Source: Mycobacterium scrofulaceum (lineage in GTDB: Bacteria > Actinomycetota > Actinomycetes > Mycobacteriales > Mycobacteriaceae). Taken from it: a stretch of 64,000 bases of DNA. The DNA lies in the NCBI RefSeq assembly GCF_001667885.1, contig NZ_LZJW01000087.1:62001-126000 (forward strand), written 5' to 3'. Positions within the stretch are counted from its first letter, which is position 1; each line of letters starts with the position of its first letter. Positions 19,948 through 29,609 of the stretch are shown piece after piece. Below the pieces are notes generated by a model. The model was not told the DNA's origin and ran no database searches. It saw only the letters and a list, made by a program, of their open reading frames with translations. The position numbers were made by a program, and so were the translations under genes.

Positions 19948-22900
19948 ATGAGTCAGGTGACGGAGCGCTTCGATCTGCTCGGCCCGCTGCCCGCCGACCG
20001 GTCGACCACGGTGCTGCAGGCCAGCGCGGGCACCGGCAAGACGTTCGCGCTGGCCGGCCTGGTGACCCGCTACCTCGCCGAGGGCTTGGCGACGCTGGAC
20101 CAGATGCTGCTGATCACGTTCGGCCGGGCCGCGAGCCAGGAGTTGCGGGAACGGGTCCGCGGTCAAATGGTCGAGGCGGTGGCGGCTTTCGACGATCCGT
20201 CGGCCGCCGGCGGCAACGAGTTGGTGACATACCTGCTGGACGGCACGGACCAGGACCGGGCCGAGCGCAGGCAGCGGCTCCGCGACGGCCTGGCGGGCTT
20301 CGATGCCGCGACCATCGCCACCACCCACCAGTTCTGCCAGCTGGTGCTGAAGTCCCTCGGCGTGGCCGGCGACACCACCGCGAACGTCACGCTGCTGGAA
20401 AGCCTGGACGAGTTGATCGTCGAGATCGTCGACGATCTGTACCTCGCCCATTTCGGTCGCGAGCGCGACGACCCGGCGCTGGCCTATCGCGAGGCGCTGC
20501 GCCTGGCGCGCGAGGTCGTCAAGAACCCGTCGACGCAGCTGCGCCCGTTGGACCCCGAGCCCGGCTCACGTGCCGCCGTCTGCGTGGCATTCGCGAAAGA
20601 CGTTCTCGCGGAGCTGGACACCCGCAAGCGCCGGCTGGGCGTCCTCGACTACGACGACCTGCTGAGCCGGCTCGCCGACGCGCTGGCCACCGACGATTCG
20701 CCCGCGCGGGTGCGCATGCACCACCGCTGGCCGATCGTCATGGTCGACGAGTTCCAGGACACCGACCCGGTGCAGTGGCAGGTGATCGATCGCGCGTTCA
20801 GCGGCCGCTCCACGCTGATCCTGATCGGTGATCCCAAGCAGGCCATCTACGCGTTTCGTGGCGGCGACATCGTGACGTATCTGCGGGCGGCCGAGACGGC
20901 GGGTGAGAAGAAGACGCTGGGCACCAATTGGCGCAGCGACGCGGCGCTCATCGAGCGCCTGCAGGTGGTGCTGCGCGGCGCCCAACTCGGCGATCCCGCG
21001 ATCGTGGTGGACGACGTGGACGCCTACCATCGGGGTCACCGGCTCGCCGGCGCGCCGCACAACGACCCCTTCCGATTGCGGGTGGTTCAGCGATCGACGC
21101 TGGGGCGCAGCGGAATTCAGAATCTTCCGATCGACGAGCTGCGCGTCCACATCGGCGCCGACCTCGCCGGCGACATCCGCGCCCTGCTGGCGGCCGGCGC
21201 GACGTTCGCGGGCAGGCCGCTGCGGGCCCGCGACATCGCCGTGATCGTGGAGAAGCACAAGGACGCGGCCGCCTGCTACCAGGCGCTGTGCGACGCGGGC
21301 GTGCCGGCGGTGTACACCGGCGATTCCGACGTTTTCGGCTCGGACGCGGCCGAAGACTGGCTCTGCCTGCTGGAGGCGTTCGACCAACCGCACCGCCCCG
21401 GCATGGTGCGCGCCGCCGCGGCCACCATGTTCTTCGGCGAGACCGCGGAATCGCTGGCGGCCGGCGGTGACGCGCTGACCGACCGGGTCGCGGAAACCCT
21501 GCGGGAGTGGGCCGGCCACGCCCGCGAGCGCGGCGTCGCCGCCATCTTCGAGGCCACACAGCTTTCCGGCATGGACGACCGGGTGCTGTCCGCCAAGGGC
21601 GGCGAACGCCACATGACCGACCTGGCCCACATCGCGCAATTGCTGCAGGACGTCGCCCACCGCGAGCGCTCCAGCCTGCCGGCGCTGCGCGACTGGCTGC
21701 GCAGGCAGCGCGAGGAACGCGCCGGCGCGCCCGAACGCAACCGGCGCCTGGACAGCGACGCGGCGGCCGTGCAGATCATGACGGTGTTCGTGAGCAAGGG
21801 CCTGCAATACCCGATCGTGTATCTGCCGTTCGCGTTCAACCGCAACACCCAGGACCGCGATGTGGTGTTGTTCCACGACACGGGCGTGCGCTGCCTGCAC
21901 ATCGGCGGCAAGGACAGCCCCGACTTCAAGGCCGTCGAGGTACTGGGCCGCAAGGAGGACGCCAGCGACGACAGCCGGCTGACCTATGTGGCGCTGACCC
22001 GGGCCCAGTCGCAGGTAATCGCGTGGTGGTCACCGGCGTTCGACGAACCCAACGGCGGGCTGTCGCGGCTGCTGCGCGGCCGGCGGCCTGCAGAGCCGTG
22101 CGTGCCGGACCGATGCGAGCCGGCGAAGATCTCCGACGACGACGCCCTCGACCGCTTGCGCGAATGGGAGGCCGCGGGCGGCCCGGTGATCGAGCGGTCG
22201 GTGGTGGCCGCCGCGCCGTCCGTGCCGCCGCAGCCGGTGCCAACCAACCTCGACAGCCGGCACTTTCACCGCGCCATCGACACCGGGTGGCGGCGCACCT
22301 CCTACTCCGGCCTCATCCGGATCGCGGAGGAGGCCGGGGTCAGCAGCGAGCCGGAGGTCACCGAGCTGGACGACGAGGCCGGCGAAATACCATTGGCGCA
22401 GAACGCTTCCGGGCCGGAGGTGCCGTCGCCGATGGCGGACCTGCCGATGGGCGCGAAGTTCGGCACGCTGGTGCACGCCGTGCTCGAGACGGCCGACCCG
22501 CTGGCCGCCGATCTGGCCGCCGAGCTGGAGGCGCACGTCCGCGCCCATTCGGTGTGGTGGCCGGTCGACGTGCCCCCCGACGCGCTCGCGGCGGCCATGG
22601 TGCCGATGCACGACACGCCGCTGGGACCGCTGGCCGGCAACCTGACGCTGCGGCGCATCGGGCTTCCGGACCGACTGCGCGAGCTGGATTTCGAATTCCC
22701 GCTCGCCGGTGGCGACCTGCGTTCCGCCGCGCCCGAGATCCGGCTGGCGGACATGGGTGCGTTGCTGCGAGCGCACCTACCAGCCGGCGACGCGCTGGCG
22801 CCTTACGCCGACCGCCTGTCAAGCCGCCCCCTCGGCGAGCAGCCGTTGCGGGGCTACCTGACCGGTTCGGTGGACGCCGTGTTGCGCGTGCCCGAAGGAG

Positions 22901-23259
22901 CCGGGGGCCATCGCTACGTGGTGGTCGATTACAAGACCAACTGGCTCGGGGACCCGGACCGTCCGTTGACGTCCGCCGATTACGACCGGCCGCGCTTGGT
23001 CGAGGCGATGCTGCATTCGGACTATCCGCTGCAGGCGCTGCTGTACAGCGTTGTCCTGCACCGGTTCCTGCGGTGGCGCCTGCCGGGCTACGACCCCGAC
23101 GCGCATCTTGGCGGTGTTCTCTACCTGTTCGTGCGCGGCATGTGTGGCGCGGCCACGCCCGTGGTCGACGGTCATCCGTCGGGGGTGTTCGGCTGGCGGC
23201 CGCCTTCGTCGTTGATCGCCGAGCTGTCGGACCTGCTCGACGGGAGGGCCGTCGCATGA
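19948..23259 (+). CDS. recB: exodeoxyribonuclease V subunit beta (RecB helicase-nuclease)
   Basis: A 1103-residue SF1A helicase fused to a nuclease. Walker A is ASAGTGKT at 25-32, the motif II region is VDEFQDTDPVQWQ, and a UvrD-type motif VI is YVALTRAQSQ. The C-terminal nuclease has a conserved histidine in GTLVHAVLE, acidic residues in GSVDAVLRV and the VVDYKTNW core. It unwinds and degrades DNA from double-strand ends as a 3'-5' motor. In mycobacteria AdnAB rather than RecBCD does most end resection for homologous recombination, while RecBCD serves single-strand annealing. The stop overlaps the recD start (ATGA). Confidence 0.94.
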   Translation: MSQVTERFDLLGPLPADRSTTVLQASAGTGKTFALAGLVTRYLAEGLATLDQMLLITFGRAASQELRERVRGQMVEAVAAFDDPSAAGGNELVTYLLDGTDQDRAERRQRLRDGLAGFDAATIATTHQFCQLVLKSLGVAGDTTANVTLLESLDELIVEIVDDLYLAHFGRERDDPALAYREALRLAREVVKNPSTQLRPLDPEPGSRAAVCVAFAKDVLAELDTRKRRLGVLDYDDLLSRLADALATDDSPARVRMHHRWPIVMVDEFQDTDPVQWQVIDRAFSGRSTLILIGDPKQAIYAFRGGDIVTYLRAAETAGEKKTLGTNWRSDAALIERLQVVLRGAQLGDPAIVVDDVDAYHRGHRLAGAPHNDPFRLRVVQRSTLGRSGIQNLPIDELRVHIGADLAGDIRALLAAGATFAGRPLRARDIAVIVEKHKDAAACYQALCDAGVPAVYTGDSDVFGSDAAEDWLCLLEAFDQPHRPGMVRAAAATMFFGETAESLAAGGDALTDRVAETLREWAGHARERGVAAIFEATQLSGMDDRVLSAKGGERHMTDLAHIAQLLQDVAHRERSSLPALRDWLRRQREERAGAPERNRRLDSDAAAVQIMTVFVSKGLQYPIVYLPFAFNRNTQDRDVVLFHDTGVRCLHIGGKDSPDFKAVEVLGRKEDASDDSRLTYVALTRAQSQVIAWWSPAFDEPNGGLSRLLRGRRPAEPCVPDRCEPAKISDDDALDRLREWEAAGGPVIERSVVAAAPSVPPQPVPTNLDSRHFHRAIDTGWRRTSYSGLIRIAEEAGVSSEPEVTELDDEAGEIPLAQNASGPEVPSPMADLPMGAKFGTLVHAVLETADPLAADLAAELEAHVRAHSVWWPVDVPPDALAAAMVPMHDTPLGPLAGNLTLRRIGLPDRLRELDFEFPLAGGDLRSAAPEIRLADMGALLRAHLPAGDALAPYADRLSSRPLGEQPLRGYLTGSVDAVLRVPEGAGGHRYVVVDYKTNWLGDPDRPLTSADYDRPRLVEAMLHSDYPLQALLYSVVLHRFLRWRLPGYDPDAHLGGVLYLFVRGMCGAATPVVDGHPSGVFGWRPPSSLIAELSDLLDGRAVA

Positions 23260-24983
23260 CTCTGGAGGCGATCACCGCCGAGGGTCTGCTGCGGACGTAC
23301 ACCGATGCCGGCGTGTTCGAGGCCGCCGATGTCCATGTGGCGCAGCGGCTTACGGCGCTCGCCGGCGAGCCGGACGAGCAGGTGGCGTTGGCGGTGGCGC
23401 TGCTGGTGCGGGCGCTGCGCGGCGGTTCGGTGTGCGTGGACCTGCGGGCGGTGGCGGCGCAAGTCGGCGTCGCCGACCTGCCGTGGCCCGACCCGTCCGG
23501 CTGGATGGCCGCCGTGCGCGCCAGCCCGCTGCTCGGGTCACCCCCGGTGCTGCGGCTGTTCGGCGAACTGGTGTACCTGGACCGGTACTGGCTCGAGGAG
23601 GAGCAGGTGTGCGCCGACCTGCTCGCGCTCTCCGCGCCCGTCGCGCGGGGCGACGCGCCGGATTCGGATCGACTCTTCCCGCCGGGATACGAAGAGCAAC
23701 GCGCGGCCGCGGAAATCGCCGTCTCGCAAGCGGTTACCGTGCTCACGGGTGGCCCCGGGACCGGCAAGACCACCACGGTCGCGCGGTTGCTGGCGCTGCT
23801 CGCCGGGCAGGCCGAGCGCGCCGGGCTGGCGCGGCCCCGGATCGCGCTGGCCGCGCCGACCGGTAAGGCCGCGGCCCGGCTCGCCGAGGCGGTGGCCGCC
23901 GAGGTGCGCAGGCTCGACGCGGCGGACCGCGGCCGGCTGGCGGGCCTGCCGGCGACGACGCTGCACCGGCTGCTGGGTTCGCGGCCGGATACGTCGGTGC
24001 GGTTCAAGCACCATCGCGGCAACCGGCTCCCGCACGACGTGATCGTCGTCGACGAGACGTCGATGGTGTCGCTGACGATGATGGCCCGGCTGCTGGAGGC
24101 GGTGCGGCCCGATACCCGGCTGATCCTGGTGGGCGATCCCGACCAGCTGGCCTCGGTGGAGGCCGGGGCGGTGCTGGCCGACCTGGTCGACGGGCTGACG
24201 GCGCGAGCGGACGTGCGGGTCGCGGCGCTGCGCACCCCGCATCGATTCGGCGAGTCGATCGGCGCGTTGGCCGAAGCGATCCGGGTGGGCGACGCGGACC
24301 GCGTGATGGGGCTGCTGCGGGCCGGCGGTGAGCACATCGAATGGCTCGACGCCGACGGTCCCACCGACGCGCTGCGCGCGGTCCTGGTCCCGCACGCGCT
24401 GCGGGTGCGTGAGGCCGCGATCCTCGGCGCCACCGACGCGGCGCTGGCGTCGCTCGACGAGCACCGGCTGCTGTGCGCGCACCGGCACGGCCCCTACGGG
24501 GTGTCGCACTGGAATCGGCAGGTGGAGCGCTGGCTCACGGAGGAGACGGGTCAGCAGCCGTCGTCGGCGTGGTATGCGGGCCGGCCATTGTTGGTGACGG
24601 CCAACGACTATGGGCTCAAGGTCTACAACGGCGACACCGGGGTGGTCGTGGTCGGCGACGACGGGCTGCGGGCCGTCATCGCCGGCGCCACCGGAACGTT
24701 GCGCTTCGCGACCAGCCGGCTCACCGACGTCGAGACCATGCACGCGATGACGATCCACAAGAGTCAGGGCAGCCAGGCCGACGAGGTGACGGTGCTGATG
24801 CCGCCGGAGGATTCGCGGCTACTGACCCGGGAGTTGTTCTACACCGCCGTGACCCGGGCGAAGGCCAAGGTCCGGGTGTCGGGTACCGAGGCGTCGGTGC
24901 GGGCGGCGATCGAGCGCCGCGCGGTGCGGGCGACCGGACTGGCCCAGCGGCTGCAATCGTTTGCGGGCGGCGCCGCGCCCTAG
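23256..24983 (+). CDS. recD: exodeoxyribonuclease V subunit alpha (RecD helicase)
   Basis: A 575-residue SF1B 5'-3' helicase. Walker A is GGPGTGKTTTVARL near 164-177, Walker B is VIVVDETSMVS, and the C-terminal motifs are MTIHKSQGSQADEV and FYTAVTRAK. The length equals that known for M. tuberculosis RecD. ATG 23256 lies inside the recB stop (ATGA), a coupling that fits equal subunit production. Its TAG stop at 24981-24983 is embedded in CTAG, and the convergent PLD-like gene uses the same four bases for its own stop. Confidence 0.94.
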   Translation: MTLEAITAEGLLRTYTDAGVFEAADVHVAQRLTALAGEPDEQVALAVALLVRALRGGSVCVDLRAVAAQVGVADLPWPDPSGWMAAVRASPLLGSPPVLRLFGELVYLDRYWLEEEQVCADLLALSAPVARGDAPDSDRLFPPGYEEQRAAAEIAVSQAVTVLTGGPGTGKTTTVARLLALLAGQAERAGLARPRIALAAPTGKAAARLAEAVAAEVRRLDAADRGRLAGLPATTLHRLLGSRPDTSVRFKHHRGNRLPHDVIVVDETSMVSLTMMARLLEAVRPDTRLILVGDPDQLASVEAGAVLADLVDGLTARADVRVAALRTPHRFGESIGALAEAIRVGDADRVMGLLRAGGEHIEWLDADGPTDALRAVLVPHALRVREAAILGATDAALASLDEHRLLCAHRHGPYGVSHWNRQVERWLTEETGQQPSSAWYAGRPLLVTANDYGLKVYNGDTGVVVVGDDGLRAVIAGATGTLRFATSRLTDVETMHAMTIHKSQGSQADEVTVLMPPEDSRLLTRELFYTAVTRAKAKVRVSGTEASVRAAIERRAVRATGLAQRLQSFAGGAAP

Positions 24984-25540
24984 TGCGCACCGCCGGATTG
25001 CGCCGCGGCGGCCATCTGCTTGAGCATGACGTCGTGGATGATGTCGATCCGCGAACGCGCCTCCGCGCACACATACGGGTCCCGGATCACGGTGAGTTGG
25101 TTGTCCTGCTTGGATTCTCCGCCGGTGGACCAGTTGGTCGAGCCGGTGATGACGTCGACGCCGTCGATGATCACCATCTTCAAGTGCATGATCGCCGACT
25201 TCTCGCTGTGCCCGATCGCGATGCTGTTGCCGATCTTGTCGTTGAGCCACGGGGCCAGCAGGGCCCGCTCGGACTTCCCCGCGGCCTGGGTGGAGTCGAG
25301 ACTCATTTGCACATACATCTTTTCGTCCTTGAGCGCCGACTGCAGCACCGAATTCAACTCGGCGTCGTCGTAGCCGTACATCGCCACCACGATGCTTTTG
25401 TTGGCCGAGGTCAACAAGGCCTTGAGCGCCTCGTGCACCCGATCGACCGGACTGTAGAACGTCCGCGTGTCCTCGGGGTAGCCGGGCGGAAACGGCGCGG
25501 CCTTGTATTGGTCCAACTCGGTGAGCGAGCTGAGTGCCAT
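24980..25540 (-). CDS. phospholipase D-like protein with one HKD motif
   Basis: A 186-residue PLD-superfamily protein. One complete HKD-type motif is visible near 117-136: HLKMVIIDGVD followed by GSTNWS. A single motif means two chains would have to pair to make an active site, as in Nuc and BfiI. The fold starts with LTSANKSIVVAMYGYDDAELN. No signal peptide is seen, so a cytosolic phosphodiesterase or nuclease is as likely as a lipase. It lies 13 bases after the DUF2235 hydrolase gene on the same strand, forming a pair, and its stop shares bases 24980-24983 with the convergent recD stop. Confidence 0.75.
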   Translation of the reverse strand: MALSSLTELDQYKAAPFPPGYPEDTRTFYSPVDRVHEALKALLTSANKSIVVAMYGYDDAELNSVLQSALKDEKMYVQMSLDSTQAAGKSERALLAPWLNDKIGNSIAIGHSEKSAIMHLKMVIIDGVDVITGSTNWSTGGESKQDNQLTVIRDPYVCAEARSRIDIIHDVMLKQMAAAAQSGGAH

Positions 25541-25553
25541 GGCGGTTCCTCCT

Positions 25554-26672
25554 TCACAACGCGGGAGACGTCCAGTCGGTCGGGTCGGCGCTGAGCCGTT
25601 GCGCCTCGTCGGTCAGATTCGGCAAGTAGCCCGGGTTGTCGCGACGGCGCACCAGCACGCTCGGATGCACCAGCGCGTCGGGACCCATGGGCCGGCGCCG
25701 GCAGCCGACCAGGTACCACAACTTGCCGTTGTGGTGGATCGGCGCGTCGGCGAAGTCCTCCGTCACCGCGCACTGCCGCCGGTAGGCGGCGGGATCGAGC
25801 GCCAGTTCGCCGACGATGCCGTCGGTGACCCACTTGAGCGCGATCGTCGCGAGCCGGTGGTCGGGCATGAACGTGCCGCCGACGTCGGCGTGCACGCCTG
25901 CGAACCAGCGTTCCTCCAGCCCCCGCGGATGGCGTTCGACGAGGTATTCGCGGTAGGGACGGCGGCGTTCGTCGATCGAGACGGCGTGGCGAATGCGCGC
26001 CACGTTGGGCAGCGAGCGCGTGTAGGGCCAGCGCAGGTTGCCGAACCGCAGGAAGCCGGCCGCCTTGACGGTGTCCCACAGACCGAGATACGCCACCGGC
26101 ACCTCGTGGTGCCAGACCTGATTCGGGCTGTTCTGCCGCACCGTCGAAAACAACGGCTCGCCCTCGGTACGCCAGCAGAACGCGCCGGCGAACTCGGCCC
26201 AACGGGCGTACTCGTCCGGGGTGAAATAGCGGTTGATGGCGTATTTTTCGACCGCGTACGGCAGCAGGTTCTCCGAGCCCGGCCGCAGCAATCCCGGCCG
26301 CAGCAACATGCCGGCCAACGCGCGCGCGGTGTAGGCGCCGCGGCTGAAGCCGAATATGTAGAGCGCATCACCCGGCCGCCAATGCTGCATCACATACCGG
26401 TAGGCCTGCGCCACATTGCCTTTCAGGCCCAGGCCGAACGCCTTCTCGATCAGCAGGTCGATCGTGCGCGACAGCGACGAGTGCGCCGACGCGGGCGCCA
26501 AGGTGCCGACGCCGGGGTCGTAGTAGGCGAGCTGCCCGGCCGGATCGTCCTTGTCCAGCATCTCGAAGAGCTTGGCGACGTTGGTGAGGTTGCCGGCCCC
26601 GATTTGGTTGGCGGTGCCGTCGAGGCAGACGACGATCCGCTTGCCCCGCGCTGGCTCAGGGTGCTCGGACAT
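25554..26672 (-). CDS. DUF2235 (Tle1-like) alpha/beta hydrolase
   Basis: A 372-residue member of the DUF2235 family, which includes the Tle1 phospholipase effectors of type VI secretion. It begins RIVVCLDGTANQIGAGNLTN, the usual DUF2235 opening. The nucleophile is in FGFSRGAYTARALAG. Candidate acid and base are in GVHADVGG and the C-terminal HHNGKLW. No type VI genes, immunity gene or signal peptide are visible, so a secreted-toxin role is not supported; an intracellular lipase or esterase is more likely. It is the first gene of a two-gene unit with the PLD-like protein. Confidence 0.75.
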   Translation of the reverse strand: MSEHPEPARGKRIVVCLDGTANQIGAGNLTNVAKLFEMLDKDDPAGQLAYYDPGVGTLAPASAHSSLSRTIDLLIEKAFGLGLKGNVAQAYRYVMQHWRPGDALYIFGFSRGAYTARALAGMLLRPGLLRPGSENLLPYAVEKYAINRYFTPDEYARWAEFAGAFCWRTEGEPLFSTVRQNSPNQVWHHEVPVAYLGLWDTVKAAGFLRFGNLRWPYTRSLPNVARIRHAVSIDERRRPYREYLVERHPRGLEERWFAGVHADVGGTFMPDHRLATIALKWVTDGIVGELALDPAAYRRQCAVTEDFADAPIHHNGKLWYLVGCRRRPMGPDALVHPSVLVRRRDNPGYLPNLTDEAQRLSADPTDWTSPAL

Positions 26673-26761
26673 TTCGGGGAACGCCTCTCACAGGGACCGC
26701 GACTCCCTGATGTGTGGCACTCTACGACGACCGCGCACGGTGCGGAAGAATCGCGGTCAGC

Positions 26762-27520
26762 ATGGACAACAGCGACGGCTCCGCGCCGACACCCGAACCC
26801 GCGTCCCGGCGCGCCCATATCGTGCGGCTCGCCGTGTTCGTCGCCTTCCTGCTCCTGATGTTCTACCTGGTGGCCATCGCGCGCGTCGTCCACGTGGAGG
26901 AGCTGCGGCGGGTGGTCTCCGCGACGGGGCCGGCGGCGCCGCTGACCTATGTGCTGGCATCGGCCGTGCTGGGTGCCGTGTTCGTGCCGGGTTCGATCCT
27001 GGCCGCGGCCAGCGGGCTGCTGTTCGGTCCCCTCCTCGGCGTCTTCGTGACGCTCGGTGCGACGGTCGGCACCGCGATCGTGGCCAGCCTGATCGGCCGG
27101 CGGGCCGGGCGCGACAGCGCCCGGGCGCTGCTGGGTGCGAAGCGCGCCGACCGCATCGACGCGCTGATCGAGCGGCGCGGGCTGTGGGCTGTCGTCGGCC
27201 AGCGCTTCGTCCCGGGCATCTCCGATGCGCTGGCGTCCTACGCGTTCGGGGCGTTCGGAGTCCCCTTGTGGCAGATGGTGATTGGATCGTTCGTCGGTTC
27301 CGTTCCGCGCGCATTCGTCTACACCGCGCTGGGCGCGTCGATCGGGAACCGGTCGTCGCCGTTGGCGTACGCGGCGATCGCCGTGTGGTGCGTGACGGCC
27401 GTCGTCGGCGCGTTCGCCGCCCGGCGCGGATTCCAGAGGTGGCGCGCCCACGCACGCGGCGCCCACGAAGGGGGCAGCGACGACGATGCACCTGAGCAAT
27501 GCGGCGGCAGCGCTAGATGA
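26762..27520 (+). CDS. TVP38/TMEM64 (DedA superfamily) membrane protein
   Basis: A 252-residue integral membrane protein with about six hydrophobic segments, starting at residues 23-43 (LAVFVAFLLLMFYLVAIA). The VTT/SNARE-associated core is seen in GAVFVPGSILAAASGLLFGP and the amphipathic VVGQRFVPGISDALASYAFGAFG, which fits the re-entrant helix motif of DedA-like lipid scramblases. ATG 26762 is used because the upstream in-frame start has no ribosome site. The C-terminus is charged and hydrophilic. Synteny after recBCD agrees with Rv0625c. Lipid or ion transport at the cytoplasmic membrane is a family inference. Confidence 0.75.
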   Translation: MDNSDGSAPTPEPASRRAHIVRLAVFVAFLLLMFYLVAIARVVHVEELRRVVSATGPAAPLTYVLASAVLGAVFVPGSILAAASGLLFGPLLGVFVTLGATVGTAIVASLIGRRAGRDSARALLGAKRADRIDALIERRGLWAVVGQRFVPGISDALASYAFGAFGVPLWQMVIGSFVGSVPRAFVYTALGASIGNRSSPLAYAAIAVWCVTAVVGAFAARRGFQRWRAHARGAHEGGSDDDAPEQCGGSAR

Positions 27521-27571
27521 CAACCTCCCCGCGGTCAGCGGCTCGAGACAGGAAGGGACCCACCACGCCCG

Positions 27572-28585
27572 TCAGCGCACTCGGATGACGATCTTGCCGA
27601 GATGCTCGCCTGCCGCCAGGCGGTTGAATGCCGCTGCGGCGTCATCGAATTCGAATACCCGGTCGATCACCGGCTGCATACCCGTGGCGCCGACTGCGCG
27701 CACCAGCTCCTGCGTATCGCTGCGGTCCCCGACCGTGATCGACCGGGTTGTCGCGCCGGCACCCTTGAGGAGGAAATAATCGATGCCGGGGTCGGCTTCA
27801 CTGAGGAACCCGATCAGCGTCACCTCTCCGCCAATCCCGACCGCCCGTAGAGACTGGTCGATGGTGGCGGGGCCGCCGACTTCGACGACGCGATCGACGC
27901 CACGGCCGTCGGTCAGGGCGCGAACCCGCTCACTCCACTGCGGGTGGTCGCGGTAGTTGATGACATCGTCGGCCCCCAACGTGGTCAGGGCCTGTGCTTT
28001 CTCGAGGCTCGACGTCGTCGCGATGACCCGAGCACCCAGCAGTTTGGCCAGTTGCAGGGCAAAGACGGAAACACCGCCCGAACCGAGCGTCAACACGGTC
28101 TGGCCGGCGCGGATCGGCGTGGGGCCGCCCAACGCATTCCAGGCGGTGACGGCCGCGCAGGGCAGTGTCGCTGCCTGTTCGTCGGTCAAGGCGTCCGGCG
28201 TGGCTACCACCGATTCCCGCGATACCACTTTGTATTCGGTGAGCCAGCCATCTTGCCCGCTGCCGTAGCTGTCGGAGTTCGCCGTCGCCGGTAGCGGGCC
28301 GCCGAACCACCTGGGGTGGAAGACGCTTACCACGCGGTCGCCCGGGCGGTAGTCATCAACGCCTTCACCGGTCTGGGCCACTTCGGCGGCAGCGTCGCTG
28401 CACGGCACGAGGCCAGACTTGCTCTCGCGCACGTAGCGCCCCAGCGGGATCGCGATGTCGCGATAGTTCAGTGACACCGCCCGGATTTTGAGCAACAGTT
28501 CACCGCGTTGCGGGGCGGGCATGGGCTCGTCACTCATCTCGAGACCGTCGAGTCCACGTGAGTTGTCGAATCGGTATACCCGCAT
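27572..28585 (-). CDS. zinc-free MDR alcohol dehydrogenase/quinone oxidoreductase-like protein
   Basis: A 337-residue medium-chain dehydrogenase/reductase. The N-terminal GroES-like domain has RAVSLNYRDIAIPLG, where zinc-dependent alcohol dehydrogenases would carry the catalytic Cys. The Rossmann domain has VLTLGSGGVSVFALQLAKLLGARVI, giving NAD(P)H binding. The structural zinc cysteine cluster is absent, as in quinone oxidoreductases. The start is ATG 28585 (MRVYRFDNSRG). It converges on the TVP38 gene (51 bases apart) and no pathway partner is adjacent. Confidence 0.78.
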   Translation of the reverse strand: MRVYRFDNSRGLDGLEMSDEPMPAPQRGELLLKIRAVSLNYRDIAIPLGRYVRESKSGLVPCSDAAAEVAQTGEGVDDYRPGDRVVSVFHPRWFGGPLPATANSDSYGSGQDGWLTEYKVVSRESVVATPDALTDEQAATLPCAAVTAWNALGGPTPIRAGQTVLTLGSGGVSVFALQLAKLLGARVIATTSSLEKAQALTTLGADDVINYRDHPQWSERVRALTDGRGVDRVVEVGGPATIDQSLRAVGIGGEVTLIGFLSEADPGIDYFLLKGAGATTRSITVGDRSDTQELVRAVGATGMQPVIDRVFEFDDAAAAFNRLAAGEHLGKIVIRVR

Positions 28586-28655
28586 CGGGGCGCTCCTTAC
28601 TTGGGGCGGTGCGCTAAGGCTGATGGGGTTGTCGAGTCGCTCGCCGCGCCCACCG

Positions 28656-29609
28656 CTAGCCCCGCGGACGTTCCGCGGACACGAACAGGTTCCCCGGCAC
28701 GGCGTCGGCGACCTCCTCGGGCACCGTGCGCCCGTATCCCGCCATCAGCTCGTCGGTCGGCGTGACCGTCACGCTCCAGCCATGGCGGCGGAACCAGTCG
28801 CCGACGTCCTCGCGCTCCTCGAAGTACCACAGCTCGTCGGTCCTCGGCACCTCCCGGCCCGGGTCCACCCGCGCCATCAGCGCGCGGACCCGATCCATCC
28901 GCTCGCGGCGCTTCGCGCGGAACTCCGGGTCGAGGAATCTCGGTCCCAGCGCCTCCACGGCCACCCGGCTGCCGGGGGCGGCGAGCCCGTGCACACGGTC
29001 GAACAGCAGCTCCTGGGCGGCGGCCGGCAGGTACGGCATCAGTCCCTCGGCGGACCACACGCTGGGCGCCGACGGGTCAAAACCGGCCTCGCGCAACGCC
29101 GTCGGCCAATCGTGGCGCAGGTCCACCGGGACCGCGATCCGGTTGCACGCCGGCTCCGCGCCGTGTTCGGTCAGCGTCGACAATTTGAAGTCCAGCACCC
29201 GGGGCTGATCCAGCTCGTAGACCGTCGTGCCGTCCGGCCAGGACAGCCGCCACGCCCGCGCGTCCAGGCCAGAGGCCAGGATCACCGCCTGGCGGATCCC
29301 GGCGCGCGTCGCGGCGAGGAAGAACTCGTCGAAAAACGCTGTCCGCGAGGCCATGTAGCCGACCATCGCCTGCATCTGCAGCGGTAACTCGGGTTCGGCC
29401 TCGATGAGTTCGTCCGGCAGCTGGGGGGCCGAGTGCCAGTTCCACACCCCGTCGCCGGCGGCGTCGAGGAAGACCTGCGCGAACGGGTCGGAGATCAGCG
29501 GGTTCTCGCTTCGCGTCTCCGCGGCGCGCGCCGACGCCACGCCCAGCGCCGTGGCCCCGACGCTCTCGGTGATCTCCCAGCTGTCGTCATCGCTTCTGGC
29601 TGTGCTCAT
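28656..29609 (-). CDS. class I SAM-dependent methyltransferase (TIGR00027/LCMT-like), copy 2
   Basis: A 317-residue member of the mycobacterial leucine-carboxyl-methyltransferase-like family, multi-copy in this genus and of unknown substrate. The family opening [16 protein letters not shown], the SAM motif [14 protein letters not shown], the acidic [13 protein letters not shown], and [19 protein letters not shown] are present. ATG 29609 overlaps the stop of the upstream paralogue by four bases (ATGA), so the pair is translationally coupled. The two proteins share long identical blocks and clearly arose by tandem duplication. Confidence 0.85.
   Translation of the reverse strand: MSTARSDDDSWEITESVGATALGVASARAAETRSENPLISDPFAQVFLDAAGDGVWNWHSAPQLPDELIEAEPELPLQMQAMVGYMASRTAFFDEFFLAATRAGIRQAVILASGLDARAWRLSWPDGTTVYELDQPRVLDFKLSTLTEHGAEPACNRIAVPVDLRHDWPTALREAGFDPSAPSVWSAEGLMPYLPAAAQELLFDRVHGLAAPGSRVAVEALGPRFLDPEFRAKRRERMDRVRALMARVDPGREVPRTDELWYFEEREDVGDWFRRHGWSVTVTPTDELMAGYGRTVPEEVADAVPGNLFVSAERPRG

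Noticed and set aside
21507..23255. Long frame in front of recD inside recB
   Set aside because: It is a GC-rich third-position shadow of recB; RecD starts at the ATGA overlap at 23256.
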